This document shows positions 17,702-27,141 of a stretch of DNA of 64,000 nucleotides, one piece after another. The translations under genes and the position numbers were made by a program. Origin of the DNA: Clostridia bacterium (GTDB lineage: Bacteria > Bacillota > Clostridia > Oscillospirales > Acutalibacteraceae); NCBI GenBank assembly GCA_017409845.1, contig JAFQRY010000002.1, positions 62,001 to 126,000 of the forward strand. The letters are read 5' to 3'. A model generated the notes under the pieces. The model was not told where the DNA came from and made no database searches. It worked only from the letters and a program-made list of their open reading frames with translations. Positions within the stretch are counted from its first letter, which is position 1; every line of letters begins with the position of its first letter.

Positions 17702-17724
17702 GGCGGGATGTGGGCATCCCGCCC
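17702..17724. repeat. Short palindrome GGCGGGATGTGGGCATCCCG
   Basis: Second copy of the 17384-17407 hairpin, about 320 bp away. Confidence 0.6.
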
Positions 17725-17754
17725 TACACAAAAACATTTATTATCAAAAGCATT

Positions 17755-17801
17755 CGGGTAAGGGCGGAGCCCTTCCTTAATTATTCACTCTTCATTTTTT
17801 A
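17755..17801. repeat. Dispersed repeat, family AAGGGCGGAGCCCTT...TTCACTCTTCA
   Basis: AAGGGCGGAGCCCTT palindrome followed by CCTTAATTATTCACTCTTCA; the 50910-50955 copy reads the same way, while the two copies near 3895-3990 are inverted. It lies at the 3' end of the bofA-like gene. Confidence 0.6.
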
Positions 17802-18053
17802 TTTAAAAATCATATTCAAAGCAAGCGTGCCTATAACTCCCGGCAGACCGAGGACTATGTATGAAATCACGGTATACCAGTTTACTGCTATCGTGACTCC
17901 CGTTATCATTCCCGTGAGGTTGACGGCAAAAAGGGCTGCAATTCCCTGCACGGCAGAAAGAAAAAAGCTTGTTGCTCCCTTTTCGCTTTTCACGGTCCAC
18001 CATGCAACGCAGACCGTGCAGATTACCGCCGCCGCAATAAAAAATGCATTCAT
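17799..18053 (-). CDS. bofA: BofA-like pro-sigma-K processing inhibitor family protein
   Basis: 84 aa with two to three membrane segments. The C-terminal half (LFAVNLTGMITGVTIAVN, then VLGLPGVIGTLALN) matches the BofA family, a membrane protein that in Bacillus holds the SpoIVFB protease inactive at the forespore outer membrane until sigma-K is needed. In Clostridia the family is present even where the sigma-K checkpoint differs, so the precise role is uncertain. Its start overlaps the stop of the yaaL-like gene by one base (TGATG), as expected for translational coupling, and the yaaL-bofA order matches B. subtilis. Confidence 0.82.
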   Translation of the reverse strand: MNAFFIAAAVICTVCVAWWTVKSEKGATSFFLSAVQGIAALFAVNLTGMITGVTIAVNWYTVISYIVLGLPGVIGTLALNMIFK

Positions 18054-18334
18054 CAGATTACCTCCCGACCGAATACGGATATTTCACCGCATTCAATCCC
18101 CTCTTCCTTTGCCTGCTTGAGAAGATAGCGGTAAAGGGCTTTGAGTGACTGAATTTCATAGATTATCGAGTCAAGCAAATCCTCATTGCTCTCATTTTCA
18201 AAACGGCTGTAGGCACTTTCAAGGCGTCTTGAGGTTTCACGGATTTGCTCCAGAGTAACATCATAAACGGGTTTCGGGGGCTTTCTTATCTTTTCATAAT
18301 AAAATATCTTTGCATTATTAAAATATTTTTCCAT
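18053..18334 (-). CDS. yaaL: YaaL-like protein (DUF2508)
   Basis: 93 aa, highly charged, helical (residues ~28-75 rich in E/R/L with heptad-like spacing). Length and position directly before bofA match YaaL/DUF2508 proteins, whose function is unknown. recR, which precedes yaaL in Bacillus, is absent here. An AGGAG-like site (GGGAGGATAAAAAAT) precedes the ATG. Identification relies partly on synteny. Confidence 0.7.
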   Translation of the reverse strand: MEKYFNNAKIFYYEKIRKPPKPVYDVTLEQIRETSRRLESAYSRFENESNEDLLDSIIYEIQSLKALYRYLLKQAKEEGIECGEISVFGREVI

Positions 18335-18422
18335 ATTTTTTATCCTCCCGTAAATATTCTATAGAAATTCTTGGACAAATATGATAGAATAATACAGATA
18401 ATTGCATTTCGGAGGTTAATTT

Positions 18423-19379
18423 ATGAATTTATATCCCATAAAGCTTCTCCCCTATGTTTCTGAAACTATCTGGGGCGGCAAAAAACTGATTGAAGAATAC
18501 GGCGTTGAAACCGAAAAGAATAATGCAGCCGAGGGCTGGATGCTCTCCTGCCACGAAGCAGGTGCAAGCACCGTTGCAAACGGCATTTTTGCAGGCAAGT
18601 CCTTTGCCGATGTTGTTAAGGAAAATCCCGCTCTCTGCGGAAAGAACGCAGAAAGCTTTGAGGATTTTCCCATTCTCATAAAATTCATTGATGCCATGGA
18701 TAATCTTTCCGTGCAGGTGCATCCCACCAAAGAATATTGCGAGCTGACGGGCAAGGGTCAGAGCAAAACAGAATGCTGGTATATCATCGACTGCGAAGAG
18801 GATGCAGGGCTTATTCTCGGCTTCAAGGATAAGATTTCTCCCGAGGAATTCAAGGCTGCAATCGCAGATAACACACTCACCGATTATGTTGAAACCGTTA
18901 AGGTAAAGAAGGGCGATTTCTTCTTTATTGATTCGGGAACTCTGCATGCAATCTGCAAGGGCATTCTTCTTGCCGAGGTGCAGGAAAGCTCCAACACCAC
19001 CTACAGAATTTACGACTATAACCGTGTCGGTGCAGACGGAAAGCCCCGTGAACTTCATGTTGAAGACGGTGCTGCAGTCACAAAGCTTGAAAAATATTCA
19101 CAGCCCGATTTTTCAAACCCTGAGCTTGATACAGACGAAAGAAAGCTTCTTTGCGACTGTCCTCTTTTCAAGGTATGGAAGCTCGATATCGACGGCGATA
19201 TAAGCGGCACTGCAGATGAAAGTTCCTTCGTTTCGCTTCTTATCATGGACGGCGAGGGCACTCTCGAAGCCTGCGGAGAAACAGCTTCACTCAAAAAAGG
19301 CGACAGCTTCTTTATTCCTGCAAACGCAGGCGGATACAAGCTTTCGGGTAAGCTTGAAATAATTGAAACAAGAATTTAA
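18423..19379 (+). CDS. manA: Mannose-6-phosphate isomerase, class I
   Basis: 318 aa, the usual length of the short Firmicutes type-I enzyme. The cupin metal site is seen in QVHPTKEYC (near residue 98), the glutamate of TECWYII (near residue 115) and the histidine in DSGTLHAI (near residue 174). It interconverts mannose 6-phosphate and fructose 6-phosphate and needs zinc. GGAGG lies 7 nt before the ATG. Followed after 9 nt by an ABC-F gene, so probably co-transcribed. It can feed mannose into glycolysis or supply GDP-sugars for the envelope locus. Confidence 0.9.
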   Translation: MNLYPIKLLPYVSETIWGGKKLIEEYGVETEKNNAAEGWMLSCHEAGASTVANGIFAGKSFADVVKENPALCGKNAESFEDFPILIKFIDAMDNLSVQVHPTKEYCELTGKGQSKTECWYIIDCEEDAGLILGFKDKISPEEFKAAIADNTLTDYVETVKVKKGDFFFIDSGTLHAICKGILLAEVQESSNTTYRIYDYNRVGADGKPRELHVEDGAAVTKLEKYSQPDFSNPELDTDERKLLCDCPLFKVWKLDIDGDISGTADESSFVSLLIMDGEGTLEACGETASLKKGDSFFIPANAGGYKLSGKLEIIETRI

Positions 19380-19388
19380 GGATTTAAT

Positions 19389-21305
19389 ATGGCAGTAGTC
19401 AGCGTACAGAATTTAAAAGTTGATTTCGGCGGTAAGGTGCTGTTTGAAAATGTTTCGTTTGACGTGAATCCCGGCGATTTTGTGGGTCTTATCGGTGCAA
19501 ACGGAACGGGCAAAACCACGCTTTTCAAGGTCATAACAGGCGAAATCGAGCCCACCGAGGGCGGTGCATTCGTCGGCAGAAACATAAAAGTCGGCTATCT
19601 TGAGCAGCATGCCTGCCACGGGTCGGTAAGAACCGTTTATGATGAAGCCCTGAGCATTTTTGAGCCTCTTATGCAGATTGAGGCAGAGCTTGAGGATATC
19701 GCTGCCGCAATCGACAACCGCGAGGGCGACAGAGATGCACTCATCGAAAAGCAGACCCGTCTTAACGAGCAGTTTCAGGAGCAGGAGGGGCTCACCTTCA
19801 GAAGCCGCACCCGTTCCGCTCTGATCGGTCTCGGCTTCAATGAAAACGATTTTTATTTAACCTGCGATAAGCTCAGCGGCGGTCAGAGAGCAAAGCTCAG
19901 CATGTGCAAGCTTCTGCTGAGCGGTTCGGATCTGCTTCTTCTTGACGAACCGACAAACCATCTTGACATTGCAGGCACCGAATGGCTTGAAAACTATCTT
20001 TCAACCTTCAGAGGTACGGTAATCGTTATTTCCCATGACCGATATTTTCTTGACAGATTAACAAATAAAACAGTTGAAATTTCCCACGGCAAAAGCCATT
20101 GCACAAAAGGTAATTACACCGAATATCTGAAGCTCAGGGAAGAACGTCTTGAAAGCGAACGCAGAGCATACGAAAACCAGCTTGCCGAAATCAAGCGTAT
20201 TGAGGGTATAATCGAGCAACAACGTTCCTTTGCAAGAGAACGCAACTTCATAACCGCCGAAAGCAAGCGGAAGATGCTCGAAAAGAAAAAAGCGGAGCTT
20301 GTTGTTCCCGACCCTCCTCTTTCAAAAATGAGAATGAAATTTACTCCCGTTTGCGAAACAGGCAACGATGTTCTCAGGGTCAGCGGTCTTTCAAAAGCCT
20401 TCGGCTTCAAAAGGCTGTTTGCCAATGCAGACATGGAGGTTTATAAAAACGAAAGAGTTTTTGTGCTCGGCACAAACGGCTGCGGAAAAACAACACTTCT
20501 GCGTATTCTCACAAAGCAGCAGTCTGCCGATGAAGGCTCCTTCAATTTCGGCTCAAATGTCAAGGTCGGATATTTTGACCAGAGCCTTGAAAGCCTCAGA
20601 GGCGGCAAAACCGTTATTGATGAAATCTGGGATGAGCACCGTCTTTTTACCGAAAAAACGGTTCGCAGCTATCTTGCTCTCTTCCTTTTCAGAGGCGAGG
20701 ATGTTTTCAAGAATGTTGATAATCTCAGCGGTGGCGAAAAAGCAAAGCTATGCCTTCTGAAGCTCATGCTGTCGGGTGCAAATGTGCTTCTGCTTGACGA
20801 GCCGACAAACCATCTTGATATTCCTTCAAGAGAGGTGCTCGAAGCGGCACTCGAGGATTTTGACGGCACGATTATTGCTGTTTCGCACGACAGATATTTC
20901 ATCAACAAGTTATCATCTAAAATTTACAGAATGACCGAAAACGGCTTTGAAAAGTTTGACGGCGATTATAATGCTTATGCCGGAATTGCTCTTGCACAGG
21001 CAAAGGAAAAGCCGAAAAAAGCCGAACCCAAGGTTAATTTATATAAGCTCCGCAAAGAGCGTGACAGTGAAATGAACAAGCTCAGGGGCAAAATCAGACG
21101 CACGGAAGAAGAAATCGACCGTCTTGACGGCGATATTGCATCAACAAACGAGTCTCTTTCCTCTCCCGAAGCGGCGGCAGATTACGAAAAAATCATTGAG
21201 CTCACCCAAAAGCTTGAAGAGCTGACAGAGGCTCAGCTTGAAGCAATGGATGAATGGGAAAAAATGAATTCAAGATATGCAGAGCTTGAAGCAATGGAGG
21301 TTTGA
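19389..21305 (+). CDS. ABC-F family ATPase (ribosome-associated)
   Basis: 638 aa, two tandem ABC domains and no membrane segments. First NBD: GANGTGKTT (~residue 37), LSGGQRAKL, LLLLDEPTNHLD; second NBD: GTNGCGKTT (~360), LSGGEKAKL, VLLLDEPTNHLD. A charged linker (residues ~235-300, rich in R/E) separates them, and a C-terminal coiled coil (~545-630) follows, as in Uup/YdiF-type members. ABC-F proteins act on the ribosome to relieve stalls or protect from antibiotics; with no target-specific motif I leave it unassigned. Lies between manA and a GH78 gene. Confidence 0.88.
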   Translation: MAVVSVQNLKVDFGGKVLFENVSFDVNPGDFVGLIGANGTGKTTLFKVITGEIEPTEGGAFVGRNIKVGYLEQHACHGSVRTVYDEALSIFEPLMQIEAELEDIAAAIDNREGDRDALIEKQTRLNEQFQEQEGLTFRSRTRSALIGLGFNENDFYLTCDKLSGGQRAKLSMCKLLLSGSDLLLLDEPTNHLDIAGTEWLENYLSTFRGTVIVISHDRYFLDRLTNKTVEISHGKSHCTKGNYTEYLKLREERLESERRAYENQLAEIKRIEGIIEQQRSFARERNFITAESKRKMLEKKKAELVVPDPPLSKMRMKFTPVCETGNDVLRVSGLSKAFGFKRLFANADMEVYKNERVFVLGTNGCGKTTLLRILTKQQSADEGSFNFGSNVKVGYFDQSLESLRGGKTVIDEIWDEHRLFTEKTVRSYLALFLFRGEDVFKNVDNLSGGEKAKLCLLKLMLSGANVLLLDEPTNHLDIPSREVLEAALEDFDGTIIAVSHDRYFINKLSSKIYRMTENGFEKFDGDYNAYAGIALAQAKEKPKKAEPKVNLYKLRKERDSEMNKLRGKIRRTEEEIDRLDGDIASTNESLSSPEAAADYEKIIELTQKLEELTEAQLEAMDEWEKMNSRYAELEAMEV

Positions 21306-21306
21306 C

Positions 21307-23487
21307 ATGACTCACGAACAGATTTTTAAAAACGCAAAATGGATTGAATGCAGCGGAAGTGATGCTCCGCTTTTCAGAAAATCCTTCAATGCCGTCAAAG
21401 GTGAGAAGGCTGAAATAGTTATCTGCGGTCTCGGATTTTTCAAGCTTTTCATAAACGGCAGAAAGGTAAGCGATGATTTGCTTGTGCCCAATGCCACCTG
21501 CTACAGCGAGAGAGACCTTCACAAGCTCGAATTCCCTCTTGACGATGAGTTTTCATTCAGAATTTACGCCATGAAATATGATGTTACCGATTATCTCTGC
21601 GAGGGTGAAAACACTCTTGCGGTCATGCTCGGCAACGGATACTATAATCAGGTTGTCCGCATGGCAGAGGGCGAGGTTGCCTTCGGCACTCCGAAGCTCT
21701 GCTTTATTCTCGAAAAGGAAAGCGGAAACATTATCAGCGATGAAAAAACACTTTCTCACAAGGGCTTTGTTACCTTCAACAATCTTTATTACGGTGAAAA
21801 GCATGATTTCACGCTTTATCCGCAAGGGTTCAAAGAAAACGGCTTTGACGGAGAAGGCTTTGAAGAAAGCACGGTTATCCCTTCTCCCGAAAGTGAATTT
21901 TTTATTCAGTTCTCCCCTGCCGACAAGGTTATCAGAACAATAAAGCCCGTTCTGCTTAAAGACGAGGGCGAAACAAAGCTTTATGATATCGGCGAAAACA
22001 CGGTAGGCTACGCTGTTTTCAAGTGCAACGAAAAGGGAAAGACAATCAAGGTAAGCTATGCCGAGGAAATTTATGATGAAAGACCCTGGCACGGCATGAA
22101 ATTCGAGGAAGGATATCAGGAGGAGCAGTTCATCACCGACGGCACAGACCGTGAATACATTCCTCACTTCACATGGCACGGCTTCAGATATTTCAGAGTC
22201 AATGCCGATGTTGAACCGCTGAGGGTTGACGTTGTTCATTCCGATTGCCCCGTAACCTCTTCATTTGAGAGTGACAATGAGAATCTCAAATGGCTTTATG
22301 ATGCATACATCAGAACTCAGCTTGCAAACATGCATTGCGGCGTACCTTCAGACTGCCCCCACAGAGAGCGTCTGGGCTACACGGGCGACGGCATGCTCTG
22401 TGCGGAAACTGCCATGATGCTTCTTGACAGCCGTGAATTCTATCGTAAATGGCTTTATGATATTGCCGACAGCCAATGCAAAAAAACAGGTCATGTTCCC
22501 CATACCGCTCCCCTCATGGGCGGCGGAGGCGGTCCTGCAGGCTGGGGCGGTGCAATGATTGAGGTGCCTTATAAATTCTATAAGATGTACGGCGATAAGG
22601 CTATGCTCGAAGAATTCTTCCCGAAGATGCTGCATTTTCTTGATTATCTTGAAAGCCGCAGTGAAAACGGTCTTGTGTGGCGTGAAGAGGATAACGGCTG
22701 GTGTCTCGGTGACTGGTGTTCACCCGCACCCATGGGGCTTCCCGAAGCATTTGTAAACACGGCACTTTATATCAGATTTATGAATCAGACTGTTGAAGCG
22801 GCTGAAATTCTCGGCAGAGAAAGTGAAGTTACTCACCTTCCCGAAAGAATCGCAAAAAGCTCTCATTCGCTTAAAATTGCATATTACAATCCCTGGAATC
22901 ACCACTACTGCGGCAATACTCAGGGTGCAACGGCTCTTGCGTTGAGTGCAGGTTTGGGTAATGATACGGATAATCAGAGCCTTGTTGCAAAATACAAGCA
23001 TCTCGGAATGTTTGATACGGGTATTTTCGCAACCGAAGCACTTATCGGATATCTTTTTGAGATTGATGAAAATCAGCTTGCATTCGATCTTCTTTCAAAT
23101 GACAACGAGGTTTCGTTTGCTTACATGAAGAAAAACGGTGCAACCACTCTCTGGGAAAACTGGAGCGGCAGAGATTCGCGCAACCATCCGATGTTCGGTG
23201 CGGTAACGAAATATATATTCATGTATCTTCTCGGAATCCGCCAGCCAAAGGGCGGAACAGCCTATAAGGAAATTATTATTTCCCCCCGCTTTGTTGACGG
23301 AATGAACGAAGCAAAGGGTCACATCACAACCGAAAACGGCATTATCCGCGTTGAATATAAAAAGAGCGGCAGCGAAGCCGTTATCAAAGCATTTGCCGAT
23401 GAAAAAATAAATGCCATTTTTGAATACGGCAATGAAAAAATCCCGTTCAGCGGCGAAAGAGAATTTAAAGTGAAGATCGGAGAATAA
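21307..23487 (+). CDS. Alpha-L-rhamnosidase (GH78), second gene
   Basis: 726 aa. It begins with AKWIECSGSDAPLFRKSF and VICGLGFFKLFINGRKVSDD, then the GH78 catalytic barrel: CGVPSDCPHRERLGYTGDG near residue 360 carries the conserved Asp/Glu set, and GATTLWENWSGRDSRNHPMFG near residue 620 is the second active-site segment. This D-C-P-H-R-E form is a more canonical GH78 signature than in the 13416 gene. No signal peptide. ATG 21307 is 1 nt after the ABC-F stop with GGAGG at 21296-21300. Likely works on imported rhamnosides. Confidence 0.92.
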   Translation: MTHEQIFKNAKWIECSGSDAPLFRKSFNAVKGEKAEIVICGLGFFKLFINGRKVSDDLLVPNATCYSERDLHKLEFPLDDEFSFRIYAMKYDVTDYLCEGENTLAVMLGNGYYNQVVRMAEGEVAFGTPKLCFILEKESGNIISDEKTLSHKGFVTFNNLYYGEKHDFTLYPQGFKENGFDGEGFEESTVIPSPESEFFIQFSPADKVIRTIKPVLLKDEGETKLYDIGENTVGYAVFKCNEKGKTIKVSYAEEIYDERPWHGMKFEEGYQEEQFITDGTDREYIPHFTWHGFRYFRVNADVEPLRVDVVHSDCPVTSSFESDNENLKWLYDAYIRTQLANMHCGVPSDCPHRERLGYTGDGMLCAETAMMLLDSREFYRKWLYDIADSQCKKTGHVPHTAPLMGGGGGPAGWGGAMIEVPYKFYKMYGDKAMLEEFFPKMLHFLDYLESRSENGLVWREEDNGWCLGDWCSPAPMGLPEAFVNTALYIRFMNQTVEAAEILGRESEVTHLPERIAKSSHSLKIAYYNPWNHHYCGNTQGATALALSAGLGNDTDNQSLVAKYKHLGMFDTGIFATEALIGYLFEIDENQLAFDLLSNDNEVSFAYMKKNGATTLWENWSGRDSRNHPMFGAVTKYIFMYLLGIRQPKGGTAYKEIIISPRFVDGMNEAKGHITTENGIIRVEYKKSGSEAVIKAFADEKINAIFEYGNEKIPFSGEREFKVKIGE

Positions 23488-23490
23488 TTT

Positions 23491-24054
23491 ATGGTTACAA
23501 TCAAGAGCTATGAACCGAAATATTTTGAGGATGTGCGTCAGGTGTGCATAAATACCGCTCCTAAAGAAGCTGCAACCAATCCTGACATGCACGACTTCAT
23601 TCTGTTTACCTTCTGTGACTATTACTGCGAGCAGGAGCCTGAAAATGCATTTGTGCTCGTCGATGAAAACGACGTTGCTCAGGGCTATGTTTTCGGTGCA
23701 ACAAATTTTTGGACATATATAAAAAAAATCAGACCCTACCTTGCAAAAGTAAAAAAGCTCGGCAAAGAATACTACATGGATGCTCTTGGTGAAATCATCG
23801 GTCACGGCATTTTCGCTCTGAAATATCCGTCACATCTTCATATAGACATAAATGAACCCTTCAGAGGCAACGGCAACGGCTCACGCATGATTTCAACCCT
23901 CACCGAGCACATGAAGAATGATATGGGTGCAAAGTCGATTATGCTCATTGTAGGTTCAAGCAACCACAGAGGAATCAACTTCTATAAAAAGAACGGTTTT
24001 AAAGTCTTGTACGCTCTCAAAAACACCGGCACCGTTATGGCAAAGGAGCTTTGA
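23491..24054 (+). CDS. GNAT family N-acetyltransferase
   Basis: 187 aa. The acetyl-CoA site appears as INEPFRGNGNGSRMISTL near residues 125-142 (Q/RxxGxG/A type loop) and the later NFYKKNGFKVL motif is typical of GNAT folds. A longer than usual insertion between residues 70 and 115 includes several Lys. Acceptor unknown. It sits 3 nt after the rhamnosidase stop and 1 nt before a Gfo/Idh/MocA gene, so it belongs to the sugar-use operon; possible roles are sugar or small-molecule acetylation (inference). Confidence 0.82.
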   Translation: MVTIKSYEPKYFEDVRQVCINTAPKEAATNPDMHDFILFTFCDYYCEQEPENAFVLVDENDVAQGYVFGATNFWTYIKKIRPYLAKVKKLGKEYYMDALGEIIGHGIFALKYPSHLHIDINEPFRGNGNGSRMISTLTEHMKNDMGAKSIMLIVGSSNHRGINFYKKNGFKVLYALKNTGTVMAKEL

Positions 24055-24055
24055 T

Positions 24056-25027
24056 ATGAAATACGGAGTAATCGGCACGGGATGGATTGCAAAATCCTTT
24101 ATCGACGGTGCAAGAATGCTGTGTGATGCCGAATTTGCCGCAGTTTATTCAAGAACAACCGAAAGCGGTAACAAATTCGCTTGCGAAAACTGCATTGCTT
24201 CCGTTTTTACCGATATCGGCGAATTTGCGAAGGGCGATTTTGATGCAGTTTATATTGCAAGCCCTAACAAGCTTCATTATGAACAGTCAAAGCTGATGCT
24301 TGAAAGCGGAAAGCATGTCATTTGCGAAAAACCGATAACAGTTGAGCCTGAAGAGCTCGAAGAATTGCAGGCTCTTGCAAAGAAAAACGGGCTTATCTAT
24401 ATTGAAGCGATAATGTATATGTTCAACCCTGCAAGGGATTTGCTTAAAGAAGCAATCAAAAAAATCGGCAGGATAACGAGCGTGCATTTCGATTTTTCAC
24501 AGCTTTCATCAAAATATCCCGCCTATCTTGCAGGCAGTCTGCCGAATATTTTCAATCCTGCACTTGCAACGGGCTGCCTTATGGATCTGGGAATTTACTG
24601 CGTTTATCCCGCTCTTGATTTATTCGGTCTGCCCAAAAAAATAACCGCCTGCGCCCATTTTATGGAAAGCGGTGCAGACGGAAGCGGAAATTCCGCGTTT
24701 CTTTATGATGACAAGCTTGTTAATCTTACTTATTCAAAGCTCGGTCAGGACAGACTCGGCTCTCAGATTTTCGGCGATGAAGGCACAATTGTTATCGGGT
24801 CAATCTCAAAGCTCACAAACATGAAGCTGATTGACAATAAGGGCAATGAAACCGAAATCATCGGCGATGTTGAAAAAGAAAGGCTCATGGGCTATGAAGC
24901 TCAGGCGCTTGAAAATTTTATCAAAAATCCCGATGACCCGTATTATCTCACGGTATGCGAAAGAGCTTTGCAGGTCAGTAAAGAAATGAAAAAGATCCGT
25001 GATTTAAGCGGAATAAAATTCGGATAA
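24056..25027 (+). CDS. Gfo/Idh/MocA family oxidoreductase
   Basis: 323 aa. N-terminal Rossmann fold YGVIGTGWIAKSFIDG, then ICEKPITVEPEE (the EKP lysine used in catalysis in this family) near residue 92, and the C-terminal beta-sheet domain with LMDLGIYCVYPAL. These enzymes oxidise or reduce sugars, inositols or related compounds with NAD(P). AAAGGAG precedes the start. Last gene of the block before a strong terminator. The specific substrate is not shown, though rhamnose-containing glycans are suggested by the GH78 neighbour. Confidence 0.85.
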   Translation: MKYGVIGTGWIAKSFIDGARMLCDAEFAAVYSRTTESGNKFACENCIASVFTDIGEFAKGDFDAVYIASPNKLHYEQSKLMLESGKHVICEKPITVEPEELEELQALAKKNGLIYIEAIMYMFNPARDLLKEAIKKIGRITSVHFDFSQLSSKYPAYLAGSLPNIFNPALATGCLMDLGIYCVYPALDLFGLPKKITACAHFMESGADGSGNSAFLYDDKLVNLTYSKLGQDRLGSQIFGDEGTIVIGSISKLTNMKLIDNKGNETEIIGDVEKERLMGYEAQALENFIKNPDDPYYLTVCERALQVSKEMKKIRDLSGIKFG

Positions 25028-25030
25028 AAA

Positions 25031-25066
25031 AACCGACTGCGGTTCAGAACTGCAGTCGGTAATTTT
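25031..25066. terminator. Bidirectional rho-independent terminator
   Basis: ACCGACTGC pairs with GCAGTCGGT (25032-25040 and 25052-25060), with T runs on both strands, between the convergent oxidoreductase and zinc-ribbon membrane protein genes. Confidence 0.85.
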
Positions 25067-25822
25067 TTATGCGTTTACGGTTTCTTTTTCTTCTGTTTTT
25101 TCATCCTTTTCCTCTGCGGAGGGAAGGTTGACGGGCTGAAGAGAAACGATAAGATTTGTTATTGATGATGTAAGATAAATCGCGGCACTGACAAAAATTC
25201 CCCATGAAGGTCCGCATTGAATTGCATCTGCAAGAGTGCTTGCCTGCATCATACCCGAAAAATCATGGAAACAATATGCACTTGCAAGCATACAAAGGCA
25301 TGCAACAAAATTTGTCATAAAAAGCCCCTTACTGTTGAACTTTTTAAAGTTGAGCAACAGAAAAACAAGGCTTACAAGCAGCGAAAGTGCCGCTATGACA
25401 ACAAACAATATTGAAAGCATGAATCTTAATGATGCATCGCCGATTACCGCTGAAGAAGGTGCCTTGAATATTCCGAGAATATCGAAATTGAGAAGATTAA
25501 GCACCATTGTCACGGCATTGATTGTTATTTTTTCATCACAGAAAGGAATTGAAACCGCCATTGTTCCGAAAGGAAGAAGAAGCGAAAAAAGAGGAAGCAC
25601 GCTGATGGGAATTCTTGCAATTCTCAGCTTTGTGCCGACAAATGAATATTTGAATTTATTCAATGTTTCATGCAGCTTTGCAAAAGCCTTTTCTGCTTCT
25701 ATCGAATCCTGCTCAAGTCTGTTTTCCCAGTCATAGTTGGCGATGTTAACGCCGCAGCCGGGGCACTCTGCCTTTATATCCCATATATGGAGCTTACGGT
25801 TACACTTAGGACATTTTGCCAT
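25067..25822 (-). CDS. Zinc-ribbon membrane protein of unknown function
   Basis: 251 aa. N-terminal CPKCNRKL...ECPGCG is a four-cysteine zinc ribbon (residues ~4-24), followed by a charged stretch and about four membrane segments (residues ~75-95, 130-155, 170-195, 205-225), then an acidic tail. ATG 25822 follows AAAGGTG; the frame also has GTG at 25831 but with poorer spacing. I do not know a function; zinc-ribbon plus TM proteins of this kind are common in Firmicutes. It has its own promoter at 25856-25884. Confidence 0.78.
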   Translation of the reverse strand: MAKCPKCNRKLHIWDIKAECPGCGVNIANYDWENRLEQDSIEAEKAFAKLHETLNKFKYSFVGTKLRIARIPISVLPLFSLLLPFGTMAVSIPFCDEKITINAVTMVLNLLNFDILGIFKAPSSAVIGDASLRFMLSILFVVIAALSLLVSLVFLLLNFKKFNSKGLFMTNFVACLCMLASAYCFHDFSGMMQASTLADAIQCGPSWGIFVSAAIYLTSSITNLIVSLQPVNLPSAEEKDEKTEEKETVNA

Positions 25823-25855
25823 AAGATTCACACCTTTTCTTAATATGTTATTTTT

Positions 25856-25884
25856 ATTTTAATAGCATTTTCTTTTCGTGTCAA
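25856..25884 (-). promoter_or_regulatory. Promoter of the zinc-ribbon membrane protein gene
   Basis: Minus strand TTGACA (25884-25879), 17-bp spacer, TAAAAT (25861-25856), 33 bp before the start. Confidence 0.75.
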
Positions 25885-25887
25885 CAA

Positions 25888-26577
25888 TTATTTTTGACCG
25901 TAGTATGCACCTGCACCGTGCTTTCTGAAATAATGCTTCTTCTGAATATGCTCGTTTGCGGGCTCTGCATCAAGAGTTCTGCTCAGATATGACATCTTTG
26001 AGATTTCTTCAAGGATTGCCGAATTTTTTGCGGCATCACTGCCGTTTTTGCCCCATGTGAACGGACCGTGAGAACGGACAAGCACCGCAGGCACGGCATT
26101 ATAATCAATTCCTCTCGTTTCAAAGCATTCAGCGATAACCTTGCCCGTATTGAGCTCATATTCGCCTTCAATTTCTTCCTTGGTAAGGTCCCGTGTGCAG
26201 GGCACGCTGCCGAAAGCGAAATCAGCATGGGTTGTGCCGTAGCAGGGAATATCACTCGCTGCCTGAGCAAATGAAACAGCAAAGGTTGAATGAGTATGAG
26301 CAACGCCGCCGATATCGGGGAATCTGCGATAAAGCTCAAGGTGGGTCGGAGTATCCGACGAGGGATTAAGCTCGCCCTCAACCTTTTCGCCGTCAAGATT
26401 CATAACAACCATATCCTCGGGCTTCATCTTGTCGTAGTCAACTCCCGAAGGCTTGATAACCACAAGACCCGTTTCTCTGTCTATTTCTGAAACATTTCCC
26501 CATGTGAAAAGAACAAGCTTATATTCAACAAGCTTAAGATTTGCTTCATAAACTTTTTGTTTGAGACTTTCGAGCAT
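25888..26577 (-). CDS. araD: L-ribulose-5-phosphate 4-epimerase
   Basis: 229 aa, class II aldolase/epimerase fold. [24 protein letters not shown] at the N-terminus, zinc-binding [14 protein letters not shown] (near residue 95), the Tyr/His in YGTTHADFA and the final HGPFTWGK match AraD. It converts L-ribulose 5-phosphate to D-xylulose 5-phosphate. It stands downstream of a GPH sugar transporter and DUF4364 gene in one minus-strand unit, which suggests pentose uptake and use. No araA or araB is in the window. ULAE/SgaE-type epimerases are close relatives, so the exact substrate source may differ. Confidence 0.9.
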   Translation of the reverse strand: MLESLKQKVYEANLKLVEYKLVLFTWGNVSEIDRETGLVVIKPSGVDYDKMKPEDMVVMNLDGEKVEGELNPSSDTPTHLELYRRFPDIGGVAHTHSTFAVSFAQAASDIPCYGTTHADFAFGSVPCTRDLTKEEIEGEYELNTGKVIAECFETRGIDYNAVPAVLVRSHGPFTWGKNGSDAAKNSAILEEISKMSYLSRTLDAEPANEHIQKKHYFRKHGAGAYYGQK

Positions 26578-26589
26578 TTTATTTTCTCC

Positions 26590-27141
26590 TTATACAAATA
26601 AAGAAGTTATTACCGTTGAATAAATATGCGAAGGATTTTTAAGGAAATTGTGTTTTATTGTTTCCGCCTGCTCGGAATCGGCAGCGTAAACGGTAAGCTC
26701 CATAAGAGTTTCTTCCTTATGGATAACCCTGAAGGTAACATAATATCCGTTTTCGGTCTTTTTGACCTCAACTGTATTTTCTCCCTCGCGTTTTTCGAGA
26801 AGCTGCAGATTGAGTGCATCCGCAAGTGCCGTTTCCTTGACTGATTTGGGTATTTCCTTTGAAAGCTCAGCCACTGAAAGCTCCCCCTTCGGAGTAAGAT
26901 AAAGGAAACCCTCCGAAGTTGAAAGATTGCCGTTATCAAGAAGCTCATCAACCGCCTGAATGACTTCAAAATAATTTGCAAGTCCGTGAAGCTGAAGTGC
27001 TTCAATCATCATGCTGTCTTTTATCGGGTCGCTGAGCTTGCTGATAACATAGGTTATAAGTATTTTTATCTGTGTTCTGTTGCGAAGTCCGCCGGGCTCA
27101 ACGCCGTCGGTAAAAGCATTGAATTCATTATCCATTGACAT
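26590..27141 (-). CDS. DUF4364 family protein
   Basis: 183 aa. The N-terminal ~90 residues look like a winged-helix DNA-binding domain (QIKILITYVISKLSDPI, then VDELLDNGNLS and LYLTPKGELSVAEL), the pattern of DUF4364 proteins found in Clostridia. ATG 27141 is favoured because GGGAG lies 7 nt ahead; ATG 27147 is too near this site and ATG 27135 is also possible. It overlaps the end of the transporter gene by 14 bp, so the two are translationally coupled. A regulatory role is inferred from the fold only. Confidence 0.75.
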   Translation of the reverse strand: MSMDNEFNAFTDGVEPGGLRNRTQIKILITYVISKLSDPIKDSMMIEALQLHGLANYFEVIQAVDELLDNGNLSTSEGFLYLTPKGELSVAELSKEIPKSVKETALADALNLQLLEKREGENTVEVKKTENGYYVTFRVIHKEETLMELTVYAADSEQAETIKHNFLKNPSHIYSTVITSLFV

